A stretch of 64,000 nucleotides of DNA. Source: Epithemia pelagica (Eukaryota > Bacillariophyta > Bacillariophyceae > Surirellales > Surirellaceae). The translations under genes were made by a program, and so were the position numbers. The DNA is taken from contig OX337235.1 in assembly GCA_946965045.2 (NCBI GenBank), forward strand, positions 124,001 through 188,000, in the 5' to 3' direction. Numbering within the stretch: position 1 is the first letter of the stretch; each line of letters starts with the position of its first letter. The notes beneath the pieces are model-generated. The model was not told the origin of the DNA and ran no database searches. It saw nothing but the letters and a program-made list of their open reading frames with translations. Of this stretch, positions 13,869-25,476 are shown piece after piece.

Positions 13869-14867
13869 GATGATGATGATACTGATTCTTCAATTCCTTT
13901 CTCTAGAGCTAGAGGTAGATTTTCAGTATCTAGAGAGGCAGTCGTTCGTGGAGCTTTTCGATATAGAAGAAAAGACAGAGAGAGAGAGAGAGAGACAGAG
14001 AGAGACAGAGAGAGAGTCTCAAGTCTCTTCTTCCTTCTCCTGCGTTGGTCCAGTAGTGGGTGGAATACACAAAAGTCCACACACCAACACAAGACAATCA
14101 AAAAGAGTTGACGTTTGTCGATTTGTGTGAGGGCAACTTGACAGGATGGATCGGCGGCACACTCGAATCTTCTCTTGGTCTTGGACGGTCTCGTCTGTCC
14201 GTATCCGGTCGCTGGAATCTTTCCCACTGCAGTTGCAACACGGCAGTACGTCATTTCTCTGGATCGGACGTCAGGGTCCTTGTGGTGCTCCATAGTATGT
14301 CTGATACATGTCTCTGCGACAATTATCCGACATATCAAAACTTGGGGGAAGACTTCACCTCTTGGGGAAGATTTGCTTCCGAATGGCAAGCACGCGCGGA
14401 AAGTCGCACAAGGTAGGTCGGTGTCATCAATCGTCAAGACAACACAAGCATAATCAATGGGGACCGAGATACACGACGTCTGCCATTCTTTGCTCCTCTC
14501 GTGTTCCTCCACCATTCCTCCTTGAGCAGCGTCTGATCCCGAGGACTTGTGTCCACAGCGATCGGCCGGGTTCTTTGGAAACTTGCGCGTGTTGGAACAC
14601 TCCACCGACCACACGACAATCGTTGTACCTCCAACTCTACGCAGCTGAAGCATCCGCAACAGAAAGCACAAGAGAGAGGCCCATCCTTGATCTCGTAGAT
14701 ACGGCGTCATTGCAAGATATCTCACCGCCATCTCACTACCGCGGTAGACCTCAGAAACGACCCATTTGACCGACCACACAATGTCCTCATTCACAGGCCA
14801 AGTCGGAGTGGCAAACACCAATAAGGAGACTCTGTGCTTTTTGCAGTATGATCACGAAAAAGATACG
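13869..14867. other. Intergenic, upstream of the AsnB-PLP gene, with (GA)n tract
   Basis: A GA-rich microsatellite lies at about 13977-14016, about 110 bp upstream of the fusion gene start. The remainder has only overlapping short open frames without family features; nothing recognised. Confidence 0.4.
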
Positions 14868-15065
14868 AGGCGCATGTCATGTAGTTTATGTGCGATCAAC
14901 GTACGGACGACAGACACGCTACCATTCGTCGTTTGGTCTGTGTTCACCAAAAAGGGTGAATGACCATGACGCTGCAAGAACAAAAGCATCGCAGTCGGGC
15001 CTTGTCCTTTTGGAAGAGACAACACAATGGAATCAAAATGACTGGCCTCCTAAAATGGCTGAAAA
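14868..15065 (+). pseudogene. 5' fragment of a Kelch-array gene
   Basis: Bases 14963-15055 closely match the start of the intact Kelch gene at 15833 (shared start around ATGACGCTGC, then GGGCCTTGTCCTTTTGGAAG), and 14868-14925 matches the upstream region of the second intact gene (18823-18873, TATGTGCGAT...GTACG...ACGACAGACAC). Small insertions break the frame after a few codons and the rest of the gene is missing. It is a truncated duplicate. Confidence 0.7.
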
Positions 15066-15832
15066 TGGATGAAGGAATGACGACACTGACAGTAATCAGT
15101 GCAGTGCAGTAATGGGCATCCACCAAACTCCATATACAAAAGCTTTGTCCTACGGTTCAAGTGCCTCGAGATGGTCTGCCCAACGACCCCACAGTGCCCG
15201 TGGGAAATCACTGTTTGTGATGATGAGACTCTCTCGATCGACCAACTGGCCCCTGCAGCTTAGCGCCAGATGAGCAACAAAAGAACAGGAGGTATCTCCA
15301 TCGGGCCAAAACAAGTGTGGTGGAAGCAAATCCTCTTCTGATGAACCGCATTCGTCTTCAAAGTTTGGAAAGGTACGCAATGATGGGTACGTGGAATCTC
15401 TTGTTTCGTGTACATAACATCACCATCCCATGGGTCCCTCTGTATAAGAAGAAGAGTAGTTGTGGTTATCGAAAGCACAGAGACTCGAATTGCAAAGAGA
15501 TCCTCTAGAGTCATGAGCTTCCACAGAGAACTGGATAGGAGCCATAATACATATCAGTGGTTGTCTGTCTCGCCATGAGGTTTAGTTCGATATCCAAAAA
15601 CTGTCATGGAACTCCAAACAAGAATGCGTGATGATCTTCTTCCTTGCGTGGCTACGGTCACGATTTGTCTCGTGACGAAAGCGACTCATCTTTTTGGTCC
15701 ATCCATTTCGTCCAGTCAGTCGTGCTTCCCAGTCCGCACCCATCCGAATCACAGGAGCAAAGCAAACCTACGTGCCTCTTACAAGACAGAGTGTCTCGAT
15801 CCTCCTAAAATCTGCAGTAAAACGTTTGGAAC
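15066..15832. other. Intergenic within the Kelch array
   Basis: Upstream region of the first intact Kelch gene. No coding region recognised; the final 40 bases resemble the segment before the second intact copy (AAAACGTTTGGA just before the ATG). Confidence 0.4.
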
Positions 15833-16939
15833 ATGAGCATGACGCTGCCAGAACAAGCATGGCAGTCGGGCCTTGTCCTTTTGGAAGAGACAGCACAATG
15901 GAACTTCGAGGAATGGCCTCCTCTTGTGGGTGGATGGCGTGACGCACATGCTACGGTCGTACTAAATCATCTCGGTACTACGGACAAGGATATCCACAAA
16001 CCGAGACAAACGGTCGTTGTGTTGGGAGGATATCAGCGAGGCCAGAATTCCACCAATTCCGTTCTTGTTCTTAATCTGGCAGACGCAGACAAGCAGTGGC
16101 GCGAAGGGCCACCCATGAACAAGACACGTCATGGACATGCCGCTGTTGTATGCAATGGCAGCATCTACGTGATGGGAGGGTTCGGTTCAACAACTTTGGA
16201 TTGTATCGAACGCATTGATGTCAATGATTTGTTACAATCCTCCTTAACAACGACCACCACACAGGACGGTCATTGGACGACGTTGAAATGTCGATTATCA
16301 ATGCGGCGACTAGGGTGTTGTGCTGTTGCGGTTCACAATCGATACATTGTGCTAATAGGTGGAAGGATCTACAACATGGGTTGTGTGTCGTCGGTTGAGA
16401 TTATTGATACCAGGAACCACACTGTCACTCCAGGACCAAGCATGAACATTCCTCGAATATTTTGTTCCAGTGCGGTCATTGGGCATCGCATCTTTGTCGT
16501 TGGAGGCTGGAACGACCATGGCTATCTTGACTCGGTAGAGTCCATTGACTTTGCAAGGCCATGTGACAATGAGGGGACAAAAAAGGAGACTGGTTCCTCT
16601 GTCATTTTCTTCTCGTCCGCTTGGATCACTCATTCTGATTTGGTGCTGTCCAATGCACGAAGTTCTGGTGCAGTGGTTGCCGTGGGATCTTGTCTCGTGG
16701 TGGCGGGAGGATATGGTCATACCGCGGAAATCTTGGATACGCACCGCAACCTCGTGTGGAATCTCCCTCCATTTGGAAATGAACGCGAAGGCTGTACTAT
16801 GGCGACTGTTGCCAATCAAGTTGCCGTGATTGGTGGATATCGCAACCCTTCCTGTGCGACATTACCACTCATGGACAAGAATACGTGGTGTTTTCGTCGA
16901 CTCTGTGAGCAGCAGCCCAACGGATGGAACCATTTATAG
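15833..16939 (+). CDS. Kelch-repeat beta-propeller protein, copy A
   Basis: Single exon, 368 aa. Repeats are seen as hydrophobic-GG motifs: VVLGGY (about 62), IYVMGGF (about 112), IVLIGGR (about 168), IFVVGGW (about 222), LVVAGGY (about 286), VAVIGGY (about 335), spaced 45-60 residues with conserved Trp/Tyr and basic residues between, as in a six-bladed Kelch propeller. No F-box, BTB or signal peptide, so it is a bare propeller, probably a cytosolic protein-interaction scaffold. The short N-terminus (MTLPEQAWQSGLVLLEE) is shared with copy B and the truncated copy. Start chosen because the aligned copies share it. Function is inferred only at fold level. Confidence 0.85.
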   Translation: MSMTLPEQAWQSGLVLLEETAQWNFEEWPPLVGGWRDAHATVVLNHLGTTDKDIHKPRQTVVVLGGYQRGQNSTNSVLVLNLADADKQWREGPPMNKTRHGHAAVVCNGSIYVMGGFGSTTLDCIERIDVNDLLQSSLTTTTTQDGHWTTLKCRLSMRRLGCCAVAVHNRYIVLIGGRIYNMGCVSSVEIIDTRNHTVTPGPSMNIPRIFCSSAVIGHRIFVVGGWNDHGYLDSVESIDFARPCDNEGTKKETGSSVIFFSSAWITHSDLVLSNARSSGAVVAVGSCLVVAGGYGHTAEILDTHRNLVWNLPPFGNEREGCTMATVANQVAVIGGYRNPSCATLPLMDKNTWCFRRLCEQQPNGWNHL

Positions 16940-18979
16940 GAAGGAATGGGTATCGGAGATGTCAATGCTGCAACCCATACCTGCCGCGGTAAAGGGAGGG
17001 ATGACACTTGTTTGTATTGTTCGTTATTGTAATGGAATTGGGCTTTTGACCCAAACTATAGTGATCGATTGACCTGATAGAAGGTGAAGCTATACTCTAG
17101 GATTGACATGATCTCCATAGGAAGCAGCATGTTGTAGAAAACAAGCCATCCGTTCAAGGACTAGGACACAGACGTTCTGAATTGAGTGGCCTGTCTCTCT
17201 GCTCTTGTTTGCAGAATCGCCCTTTCCCCATTAGTTCCGTTAGCTCTGCGTCGAATCAACGGCAAAGTTCCTGCGACTGGTTTCTCATGAGAAAAAGCAA
17301 AGCTATATACATTACAAGAAGTTCCACAAGATCCGAAACTCTCCACCTACTGTTTTTATTCTAGTGTCTTGGTGTGTTGCTTCGTCCACCACAACAGGGC
17401 GTCGACTCTTTCGCGGCAATTCAGGGACCTTGTACAAAGGCAAAGCTCACGGTACGTACGATCCAGCCCTTTGAGCCCTTTGTGGACACGCTTGTATTCA
17501 CAATTGGTAATTCAGTGCCTTTGCTGGTTGACATTGCCGATTCCAGAATCACACAACAAACGTCCACCGACAGTGCAGGTTAATCGCCGCTGCTCTACTG
17601 GAGTCGCCGTGGTGGAGAACAAAATTTGGATGGTCGATACCTGTACCAACAATTTGGTAACGAGTTTGGAATTTTATGCGACACCGTTTGGGAAGCATTT
17701 TGTAGCCCACACCACAGCACTGGTTGATTGATTGATCGGGGAGACTCATTCGCAGATGCACCCGTCCTCAATTGGCTTTGTTCATTCTCGAGCCTTTTTC
17801 TTGGCTTTTTTAGGTTGCGGGTCGTTTCGACATAGCATGACCCTGGAAACACTTGTTTCATTCTCGATGCACAAAAACGACATGTTCTCTTCTGATTCTT
17901 TGTCGATGGCTTTTGTGGAACGTCGTCCTGGTGTTGTAGGCGGATGGAACAACAATGATGTAAGAATTGACTGCATTGCTTTCTTTCGTATTAGCATCGT
18001 GACGACGAGTGAAGGGAGCAGTCATTACACCCTTGCCTGATGAGGCAACGGCAAAACCGTGATCCATACTGGTGGAGGATTTCTTGTTGTAGTCTCGTTT
18101 CAAGGAGCAACGGGATGGGAATGCAGTAGTGGAGCCCTCACATTGATTCTGGAACAGCAGGGGCGGGGAGCAGCCACCATGGTGTCGTCTCTTTCTTCAA
18201 CACTCCTCAACACTCTCTAGTACAGACAGAATGGCTGTTCTCGGTCGGTGCGAGCATGCTTCTGCTTTGAAATCCTTGGAGGAGGGCATTTGCGTGCGTA
18301 GTATGCGAGCCCATATGTGCGATACTATCCTGCTCACAGTTTGTTTTGGTGAACTCGAACACAGGTTGACACAAGACTTGGCCCGATGCAACGACCATGG
18401 TGCAGACAGGAGGTGAAACCAACACTGGCAGCAGCTTGCGGTCCAGACGACACCACTATAATCTCTTCATGATGCATGCCTGAATTTCTCGACGCATGTT
18501 CCATGTACATGTGCATGTTCCCTCGTGACCATTGACCGTCTCTCACTGCTTATTCTGCGTCTCTTGACAAGACCACCTGAGCCATTGGCTGTCAAAGAGC
18601 TGCGGGACGTTCCGAGGACCTTGATTTCGCAGATGCAAGAGTTGCGACAGTCTGCAATGCCTCCAATTCACACACTCGTCAACTGTCCGGGTCCCCAAAA
18701 TTGTGTAAAGCTCCATTCACAGAAGAACACCACTGCACCACGTCCCAGAGCTCGACTTCGGTCCACTTGCTGCTAGTCAAAGAGGACAAAACAGGATGAT
18801 GCGCTCTTGTTGATGGTGTCCATCGCTGTCATGAAGTCTATGTGCGATATCGTACGTACGACAGACACTCTGGCTCCAAAGCTTCCACGCGTAATAGTCT
18901 CCATCCAGACACATCAGTCCGCACCCATCAAACGCCCAATCTTCCCGATCCATGTAGCACTCAAAACGTTTGGACAACC
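16940..18979 (+). pseudogene. Decayed Kelch copy and flanks between two intact copies
   Basis: The stretch has no long open frame but keeps Kelch-like traces: around 17585-17700 a frame reads CSTGVAVVENKIWMVD, resembling the hydrophobic blade strand of the intact copies, and around 17910-17985 GVVGGWNNNDVRIDC resembles their GGWND...LDSVE segment. Multiple stops and frame changes separate these. 16940-17580 shows nothing recognisable, and 18823-18979 is the shared upstream region of copy B. I read it as one or more dead copies of the array. Confidence 0.5.
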
Positions 18980-20074
18980 ATGTCGACGACATTGCAAGAA
19001 CAAGCATGGCAATCGGGCCTTGTCCTGTTGGACGAAGAATGGAATCAAAATGCCTGGCCTCCTCTTGAGGGTGGATATCGTTATGATCATGCTTCGGTCG
19101 CACTTGACCACCCCGAAAACGACGACAACAACAACAACAAGGGGCAGACGGTTGTCGTGTTGGGAGGATACGATGAAGATGGGAATGTTACCCATTCCGT
19201 TCTGGTATTGAATCTTGCAGAGCCAGACAAGCAATGGCGAGAAGGGCCGCCCATGAACAAGAGACGCCGCGCACATGCCGCTGTTGTGTGCAATGGTGGA
19301 GTTTACGTCATGGGAGGAGACACTGGATTTTCAGGTCTTGATTGCATCGAACGGATGGAATCCCACGAAGTGGTACAATCCTCTTTCGCAACAGACAGTA
19401 CTCCTACGTATGATGAGAGCCCTTGGACGACATTAACTTGTCGATTATCAACGAGAAAATATGGATGTTGTGCTGTTGCAGTTCGAAACCGATACCTTGT
19501 AGTAAAGGGTGGATGGGACGAAAGGGAAGAATTTTCGTCGGTGGATATTATTGATACCAGCAATCATTCTGTCACTGCAGGTCCATCTTTGAACGTTCCT
19601 CGATCATGGTGTGCCAGTGCGGTCATTGGTCACCGCATCTTTGTCGTGGGAGGCCAAAACTATGACGACCCACTTGACTCGGTGGAGTATTTGGAATTTT
19701 CCAAAGACGACTTTTCGACTACAGCCAGTTCCTTCCCGTTTAAAACTTGGGTGACTCACTCTGATTTGGTGCTTTCCGACCCACTAGCTAATTGTGCAGT
19801 GGTTGCCGTGGGATCTTGTTTGGTTGTGGCCGGAGAACACCGTCGTACCGTGCATGTCTTGGATACGCACCGCAACCGCGTGTGGAATCTCCCACCCTTT
19901 GGAGCTCGCCTTCAAAGCTGCAGTATGGTAACGGTTTCCAATCAAGTTGCCGTGATTGGTGGGATTCGGAATCCTACCAGGGCGACATTTCGACTAGTGG
20001 ACAAGAATTCGTGGTGCTTTTGTCGACTCTGTGAACAGGATACCACTCATTTTCGGAAGCAATGGGTTTCCTAG
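18980..20074 (+). CDS. Kelch-repeat beta-propeller protein, copy B
   Basis: Single exon, 364 aa from ATG 18980, chosen because it aligns with the start of copy A; the open frame extends 46 codons upstream into sequence shared with the truncated copy's 5' flank. Repeats: VVLGGYDEDG, VYVMGGDTG, LVVKGGWDE, IFVVGGQNY, LVVAGEHR (second Gly replaced by Glu) and VAVIGGIRN. The C-terminal blade and tail (NSWCFCRLCEQ) match copy A. Same gene family, same strand, about 2 kb from the end of copy A, so a local tandem duplication. Confidence 0.85.
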   Translation: MSTTLQEQAWQSGLVLLDEEWNQNAWPPLEGGYRYDHASVALDHPENDDNNNNKGQTVVVLGGYDEDGNVTHSVLVLNLAEPDKQWREGPPMNKRRRAHAAVVCNGGVYVMGGDTGFSGLDCIERMESHEVVQSSFATDSTPTYDESPWTTLTCRLSTRKYGCCAVAVRNRYLVVKGGWDEREEFSSVDIIDTSNHSVTAGPSLNVPRSWCASAVIGHRIFVVGGQNYDDPLDSVEYLEFSKDDFSTTASSFPFKTWVTHSDLVLSDPLANCAVVAVGSCLVVAGEHRRTVHVLDTHRNRVWNLPPFGARLQSCSMVTVSNQVAVIGGIRNPTRATFRLVDKNSWCFCRLCEQDTTHFRKQWVS

Positions 20075-21239
20075 ATGCTGATATTTCTCCCGCCTTCACC
20101 ACCTCGCCATTGAAATCTGAATTTGCGTCAGCGAATTCGCGACGTGGTACTTAAGGGAACGAACACACTTGGATATCGTGACAGTTTTGTCAGTTCCAAC
20201 AACCCTCCATCCAATGCTCTGACGGTCCTGACAGCCCTGCCACCCTCCACGACCACGGGGGACAGTCCTCCCGACGAAGGTATTCTGCATCACTGTCACA
20301 AAACCACAACAATGGCACGCCACTCTCCAGCACGCATCGCAGTGTATCGTCGTTTGGAGATTCCAAGCCCATGTTTTTTGTGTTCGATTAGCCAAGCATG
20401 AAAAGAAGTACATTCTAGACTATCCTTGATCCATTATATAGCTGTTGCACTTGTTGTGATGTATGACCCACTAGAACTTGTGTGTACTGAGCAAATAATG
20501 ACGTGTTTGGATGACCCGATTCTTTTGTGCAAAGAAATATACTCTCTGCTCGAGGAAGAGATGGCGGAAGCAATGCGATGTACAAGTGGAAACGTTTGAT
20601 GAAAAAAGGGGCTCAACAAGTTGGCGATGACAAGAACGTGAGGAACAAAGACTTTGCGCACTTTATCGAACACGTGTCATGAGATGACCTTAGCGCAGAG
20701 GCAGAGGCAGAGAGACAATCCTACTACAGCGTATGGAAGGTGTGAACTTACGTTGTCGTTTCGTTTGTGCTTTAGGTTGATCGACTATGGACTATGATTA
20801 GTAGGAGTAACCTTTAGGAGTAATACTCCCACAGCTAGGTTTACCTTCAACTCCTTCATATTCCTAGTTGTTTCCCGTTTGTGGCCGTTGGTACGAATCA
20901 TTTGAATCGATGCCGGCCAAACAAGACCCATCTCCTCCGCCGGCCGAACCAACAAACACAAAAGCCGTCTCATGCAACGAGCACTGGAACAACAGGAACC
21001 AAAACCAACCACGAGGAGGGGAAAGTGCAGCCAATCGACAGTATCAATGCAATCACCATGGCACAGAGTGCCAGGATTTCTTCTCGTTGTTGGAACAGAA
21101 CACGGGCCGTGGTGAAACGTGCCTTGAAGCTCTCTGAACAACAACAACAAGAAACAAGAACAAGAAGGAAAACGATTGGCTCGACAAACAAAAGACACCC
21201 AAAGGAAGGATTCCCACAATCCCACGTGAACGGCTTCCA
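20075..21239. other. No confident gene
   Basis: Short overlapping frames on both strands only. A plus-strand frame near 21060-21200 (MAQSARISSRCWNRTRAVVKR) looks faintly coding but cannot be joined to a gene. Confidence 0.3.
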
Positions 21240-22254
21240 AACCCATTTTCGCTCGATTTTTCAGTCTTGTCTCCGTCTCCTCCACCGTGGAATCCTTTCT
21301 GTTCTGCAACGACTTCGAGACTCTCCAACAGGACGACCCTCACCAAAGCGTACGTCCAAAATCGTGTTGTTCTGTTGGAACTACGCTGGATGAACGGAAT
21401 ACTGTCGACACTCAACAGTTTTGTGTTCGTATCATCCATGACACAACAGCCAAACGACGCCTCATCTTTTAGGTGAAACGTGGGAGCTCGAACAGCAGGA
21501 GAAACACAGACCAGCCACAGAAAAAGCAAAACAACTCTTTGACGTGAGAAACAACAACAACAACCTTGTGCCAAAGGTCTTTTGCGTTGTTGTTGGTGGT
21601 GATGGTGTTTTGTGTCACGTGATTGTGATTGGACCGATTGATTCCTTCCTAAACCGGTGGAATTCCTACCCAAGAGGTGCAAGAGTGGAGTGGAAATCCT
21701 TTCTTCCTCTCTCCTACAGAAAAACAACCCATTCTTCATTCTCTCGCACCTCTCTTGCCCAACGAGCAGCAGCAGCGACTCGAACAACAAGAAGAAACAC
21801 CCTCCTCCTCCAATCTCCCTTTTTTCCATTTCCATCCAAACAGTATCATCATGGACAGCAAAAGCCAACGCAATGGAGTCCAAGACGAACTCAAACGCTT
21901 GCGGGAATAGCACTTGGCCAAGAATCAGCGAGAAAAACTCAGAGAACGTACGTCCATAAAATATACCATTGCTCCCAGACTGTGTGTCGAATGGAGGCAT
22001 GCCCTTTTCCTCGATCCAACACCTGGTGTGCCCAAGTTGTGTAGGTTCTCATGGTCTGTTGTGCGTCGACATGTGTGTCTCACATTCTGTGTTGCATTGT
22101 TGTGCTTGGAACGGTGCTTTGGGTCCATGCTTCACCCTTGTATTGCTTGTTGTGTGTTCCAATTCTACTTATACACTTTTGCATGCGGCACTCCAATCTC
22201 TCTCTTACTCGGTCCATTATTATTATCATCATTCTTCACATTCTTCCAGTTTCC
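21240..22254 (+). pseudogene. Decayed exon fragments, unknown protein
   Basis: Three stretches look like former coding sequence: about 21260-21472 (FLFCNDFETLQQDD...), 21475-21543 (GETWELEQQEKHRPATEKAKQLFD) and 21677-21950 (VQEWSGNPFFLSPTEKQPILHSLAPLLPNE..., then KRLRE, a TAG stop at 21908-21910, and HLAKNQREKLRE in the same frame). Frame changes and stops separate them; a plausible splice at 21951 (GTACGT) to 22250 (TTCCAG) would join the last to the open frame at 22255. Family not recognised. Confidence 0.35.
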
Positions 22255-23340
22255 ATGGCGCCCTTGACGACGCCCGAAGAGGCACAAGCCTTTTTGGCCA
22301 CCATGCGGGAAGCGCAACACACGCGTGAACGCTCCCATCAACCCCCCAGTAACTTGTCGGTCGATGGTATGGATGTCTGGTTTTTGCGACAACGCAAGGA
22401 AGAACAGGAATTGCGCAATGGACGACGCGAGGCGGAAACCATTTTGATCAATTATCGCAGTGGCAATCAAAATGGCAGCAATAATAACAACAACGGCAAT
22501 GGCAACAGCCGTGCCAGTTGGGACAACAAATCGTCGTCCACACCTCGTCATTCCTATGCCGGATCCGAACATGGCAATGATACACCCACCGATCCCAACG
22601 ATGACACGGAAAGCCACATTGCAGCTGACTATGCCGGTACTACGGCGGCTCTGTTTGCGACGCAACCCAAAACCACCAAGGGTTCAAGTCGTAGTAGTGG
22701 TTTGCCCGATCAAGAAGAAAAGAAGGAAAGCATGGAACCCTCCTCCCCATCACAGCGTCGATTTGGGGGAACCACACAACTGCCCTTGTCGGCCGTTCCC
22801 CTGTCGGTCGAACCCACGCCTCCCTTGACAACTCCGGCAGCGGTTGTGGAAGAAACCATTTGGAGGGACCTTGTCAGTTCTGCACCAGGTGTGCCAAGTT
22901 TCCACCTCAGGCGGGTTGGTATCACTTGTTTTGTTCCTATGCCTGTCCCGGATCGCATCGGGCCTTGATTGTGCGAGCCCTCAAGGGATTGCAATCTGTC
23001 ATTTCCGTCACCAATGACAAACATCGAGGCTGGGTCTTTGGACGACCTGGCGGAGATCCCTTTGTCAATACCATTCACAAAGGCGGGCCCTTCCCGGCGG
23101 CCTATTCCCTGGCCCGGGTGGCCCGGCAATCTCCTCGTTACCACCGGAACCCTCACACTGGTTTGGTACAGCAATACGCAACCACCAGCACAACAACCGA
23201 AACAACAACCACCAAAACAACCACAATCACCGCCACCACATCACACTCAAACGAAAAAAAATGACGACCCCTATCCGCACTACCAACGACAACGACATGG
23301 ACCACACACCACCAAGAACAAGAAGAAAAAGAGAGGGTGA
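22255..23340 (+). pseudogene. Relic with glutathione S-transferase (ECM4/GHR-type) start and transporter-tail end
   Basis: An open frame from ATG 22255 runs to 22968 (237 aa): a charged segment (TPEEAQAFLATMREAQ), an Asn/Gly/Ser low-complexity region, then EETIWRDLVSSAPG. Homology then shifts one frame: from about 22885 AKFPPQAGWYHLF, SYACPGSHRALIVRALKGLQSVISV and GGDPFVNTIHKGGPFPAAY match the N-terminal thioredoxin-like part of glutathionyl-hydroquinone reductases, where the catalytic Cys is in a CPWA motif (here CPGS, Trp lost). At about 23100 the frame shifts again into PGWPGNLLVTTGTLTLVWYSNTQPP, resembling the last membrane helix of the EamA transporter at 32249 (PGWMGWMGNALVIVGTFAVVY). 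Two frameshifts, loss of a core Trp, and a family switch mark it as a broken chimera. Confidence 0.6.
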
Positions 23341-24786
23341 ATCTTGAAGAAGAAGAACGACGACGACCACCACAGTTTCCTCGCGACGATCGAGCCGTAG
23401 TACTTCGAATAGCAACCAGAGGAGAAATCATTGCACCACCACATCTCTCCGTGGCGACGACCGAGCCGTATAATGATAACACTGAGGATTGCGACCTTGG
23501 AATCACACGACCTCTACAACGACGACGACGCGTCACGGGATCCTTTGGCGGCGGCTGTGGCAGAACATTCCAGAGATAGTGAAGAAGAATAAGAGCATGA
23601 CAACGTGGAAGGGAATGAAGAGTATCATGATTGGGAGAGGACATGGCGATCATGGTGCGCTAAGAATCGTTCGCCCAAGAAATGGTGGTACGGTCCATTC
23701 CATGATTTTGCTTTTGTTGTGTTGGATTGTTGCGTGTTGTTGTTGTTGTTGTTGTTGGCGTTTCGTGTTGTTCAGCGATCGGAGTCGAGGAGGTGCGAGG
23801 CAGCGGGGTCGGTTTATATCAACGCAACAATCCACCGTCGGGGCGGTCGAGGGCAGCAACCCACAGCGCAACAATCCACCGTCGGGCGTACCTCGAGGGC
23901 AGCGGAGCACACGAAAAGGACCACAACAAAAGAACGACGCATCCTTGGAACGGCAACGATTCCAAGACAACAAGAAGAATGGCAGTATCGCAATGGCTCG
24001 TTCTGTTTCAATTGCTTACTATTGCTCTTCTATGGAGTTGGAACAGTCCATTCTTCCTACAGGAACACGACAAAAGAGCAACAACAACAACTACTACAAC
24101 AAGGGAAGATACACACATGTGCGCAAGTCGTCGCATGAGGACATACAGTCGTGGAATTGGCCATTTCGTGTTTCTCTCTCATTCCTGAAACTCTCCTCGT
24201 CGTTATACTCGTACCACAACAACGCAAGCACAAGAACCACAACTCCATGTTGTCGGCCAATGAAAATTTGCAATGAGTGCGGCAACACAAGCGCCGCGTT
24301 GTCAACAAGGTAGAATCGTGCATGCCAATCGAAATTGTCGAGATTCGTTACTACGAGATACGGATGACGAATCCTTCTTGTTTGTGGTCACGGCGATCCA
24401 CAAACCATCGAAAAGCTTGTCCCTCCATCTCCCGTGCCAGTGGGATGACAACGACCAGAACTCTCCCACGAACGAAATGGTGGAAACCCAGCAATGCCTG
24501 CAACGATTGCAACGCCGTTGCTGGTGAGACGGAACAATGGATGGACATGCCAGGAGGAACTCGAGCATTTACTGCGGTTCTCGTTGCCTGGCTTTGGTCG
24601 GACCTCTCGGATGCTGCGAAAAAGGCGCGCAGAGGTGTTTGCGACAAAGGATGACCTTGCTTTGTCGGTAGCAAAAGTCGAATCATCGTAAAGAGACGCT
24701 GCTCGTTTCCTTGTGTGTGTGTGTTCTGGGAATTGACACAAGGCACTGCTGGAGCAACATAACGGGACAAAGGTCACGGATAAAAA
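23341..24786 (+). other. Degenerate region with a decayed membrane-protein-like frame
   Basis: After the transporter-tail relic, a frame reads DPLAAAVAEHSRDSEEE, a TAA near 23590, then EHDNVEGNEEYHDWERTWRSWCAKNRSPKKWWYGPF and a hydrophobic stretch (about 23700-23765). This looks like a dead type II membrane protein, but I do not recognise a family. A roughly 57-bp unit containing CGCAACAATCCACCGTCGG is repeated in tandem around 23821-23925. 24140-24786 shows nothing convincing. Confidence 0.35.
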
Positions 24787-25476
24787 GTTGTACAATGCCA
24801 ACGACTTGCAACTGACAGTCAAACTGCATCTCCGATCCCCTCGTCATGCCGTCGTCGCTTTCATGGAACCCGTCGTGGCCAAAGTCTTGGCCAGTCTGGC
24901 CCATTTGAGTCCCTCCGGATGGACCGACAATCTCCTGGTCACTCTACGGGAACCCTCACACTGGTCTGGTACAGCAATACGCAACCACCACCATCATCAT
25001 CATCATCATCATCACAACCATTACAACCACAAAAAAACAACACTCATCACCACCGCCACACCACACTCAAACATAGAAAACGGACGACCACTATCCACAC
25101 GAAAAACGACAACGACATGGACCACACACACCACCAAGAACAAGAAGAAGAAGAGAGGATGAATCTTGAAGAACGACGACGACCACCACCACATTTTGCT
25201 CGCAACGACCGAGCCGTAGTACTACTTATACCGGCAGCTTCCTCCCCAACGACAAGGACAAGAACACAAGAAGCAACAACCCTCGAACAACCACTATCAA
25301 CCAACCAACTAATCATTTTGGGTGGTTCCCAAGCCAACGCGCCAAGGCAAGGCCCTTTGGGACACAATACAAGAAGAAGAAGAAGAAGAACGAAACACTC
25401 GTGTCGTTCTTTGTGTGTGGACGGATCGATCCAAACGAAACCACACAACACTCAATTCTCTTGCTGTGGCGGATAA
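24787..25476 (+). pseudogene. Second relic of an EamA/DMT transporter C-terminus
   Basis: Reads VVAFMEPVVAKVLASLAHLSPSGW then, one frame off, TGTLTLVWYSNTQPP. The intact transporter at 32249-34957 has VAALMEPVVAELLACLMGVSALPGW ... VGTFAVVYKPTTA, so this is its last two helices. Bases 24945-25225 also match 23115-23400 in the first relic (shared tail encoding DHTHHQEQ-like and LEERRRPP...RAVV), so the same piece was duplicated before or during decay. Confidence 0.6.

Noticed and set aside
13682-14821. 379-codon minus-strand frame overlapping the start of the AsnB gene
   Set aside because: Runs through a GA microsatellite and overlaps the real exon in another frame.
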